In this document: positions 54,101 through 55,264 of the stretch, piece by piece | Layout: the number at the start of each line of letters is the position of its first letter | Position numbering within the stretch: position 1 is the first letter of the stretch | NCBI GenBank assembly: GCA_963662175.1 | Contig: OY759214.1 | Location: forward strand, 78,504,037 to 78,568,036 | DNA length: 64,000 nt | Source: Aradus depressus | Taxonomy: Eukaryota; Arthropoda; Insecta; Hemiptera; Aradidae | Direction of reading: 5' to 3' | Made by a program: the position numbers and the translations under genes | Notes under the pieces: generated by a model | What the model was told of the DNA's origin: nothing | Seen by the model: the letters and a program-made list of their open reading frames with translations, nothing else | Databases searched by the model: none

Positions 54101-55232
54101 CCCACAGTAGAGATGTCCACCAGTGACGAAACAGCGCTCTGTTAGTCGGCGATATGACCTCGTTGTTAAAGCCCGGACATGAGTCATAATAATCCATATT
54201 GGATTGAACGGCTCCAGGGCTGAGGGGCAGGTTCTGGAGGATCGTTTCAGTCAGAGATCGTAGGACGGTGTCCAGCTCTTTATGAATTATACTCCCTTTC
54301 ACGAACCACGGTGCGTTGAGACCTATGCGGAGGGTTTTGTTTTGAAATGATTGCAATTTCCGTTTTACTGTTTTGCATGCACTGAACCATATTGGGCAAG
54401 CATATGTTAGTAGTGGACGTTATAGTGATGTATACAAGATTTTGATGCAATTTGGGCGGAGTGGAGTGTTGTGGTTAATGAGTGGATAAAGTTGTGAGAG
54501 TCTTTGGTATACTTGTGTTAGTTTTGTTAAGATGTGGGTGTGCCGAGATATTTTAATGTTTGTTGTGAAGTATTCCAGGGAATATCAGTATTATCAATTT
54601 GGTTGTTATTGGCGTATTCGACGGAGAGAGAAAATTTTGATTGATGATTTTAAAGGATTTAATTTTAACTTCCAGTTAGACAAACGAAATTTTTACGGAA
54701 TTAGACATATAAAAGTTAAATAAGTTATTTGTTTTTATTTATTTTGTTTGTAAAAAATAAACAGATTTGGGAGAGCGAAAGGCCATGAAATTCCATCTTG
54801 TCTTCAACAAGGATATTTTTCCTCTTTTCAAGACTTTGTTTTGATCAATGAGTGATTTTATATGTCAATGAGAATAATAATTGTGATGTTGGGTCATCTT
54901 TTCCAAAAATATTAAAGTATACGTAGGGATGGAGGCCAAGGTTTGTTCGCCATTTTGACTGACGTAACTGAATTAAGGGTCGATAGACTGGTGACGATAA
55001 CCCTTCACCTGTTGAATTTCATTCAAACATGCCATGACGTATGGAGAAATTACGTGCTGCTAACTTCTTGTCAGTTATCGAGGGGCTGATTGCCTCCATC
55101 CTCATCGACTAACTCTCAACGCCAAATATATCAACTATTAATAGGTCCCCAACCGTTAGATGAAGAACACTTCTCATTTTTGCGGTTTGTATCAAAATCA
55201 TTTCAGGTTCTCTCTCGATTTTCGATAAAAGG

Positions 55233-55264
<32 letters not shown>
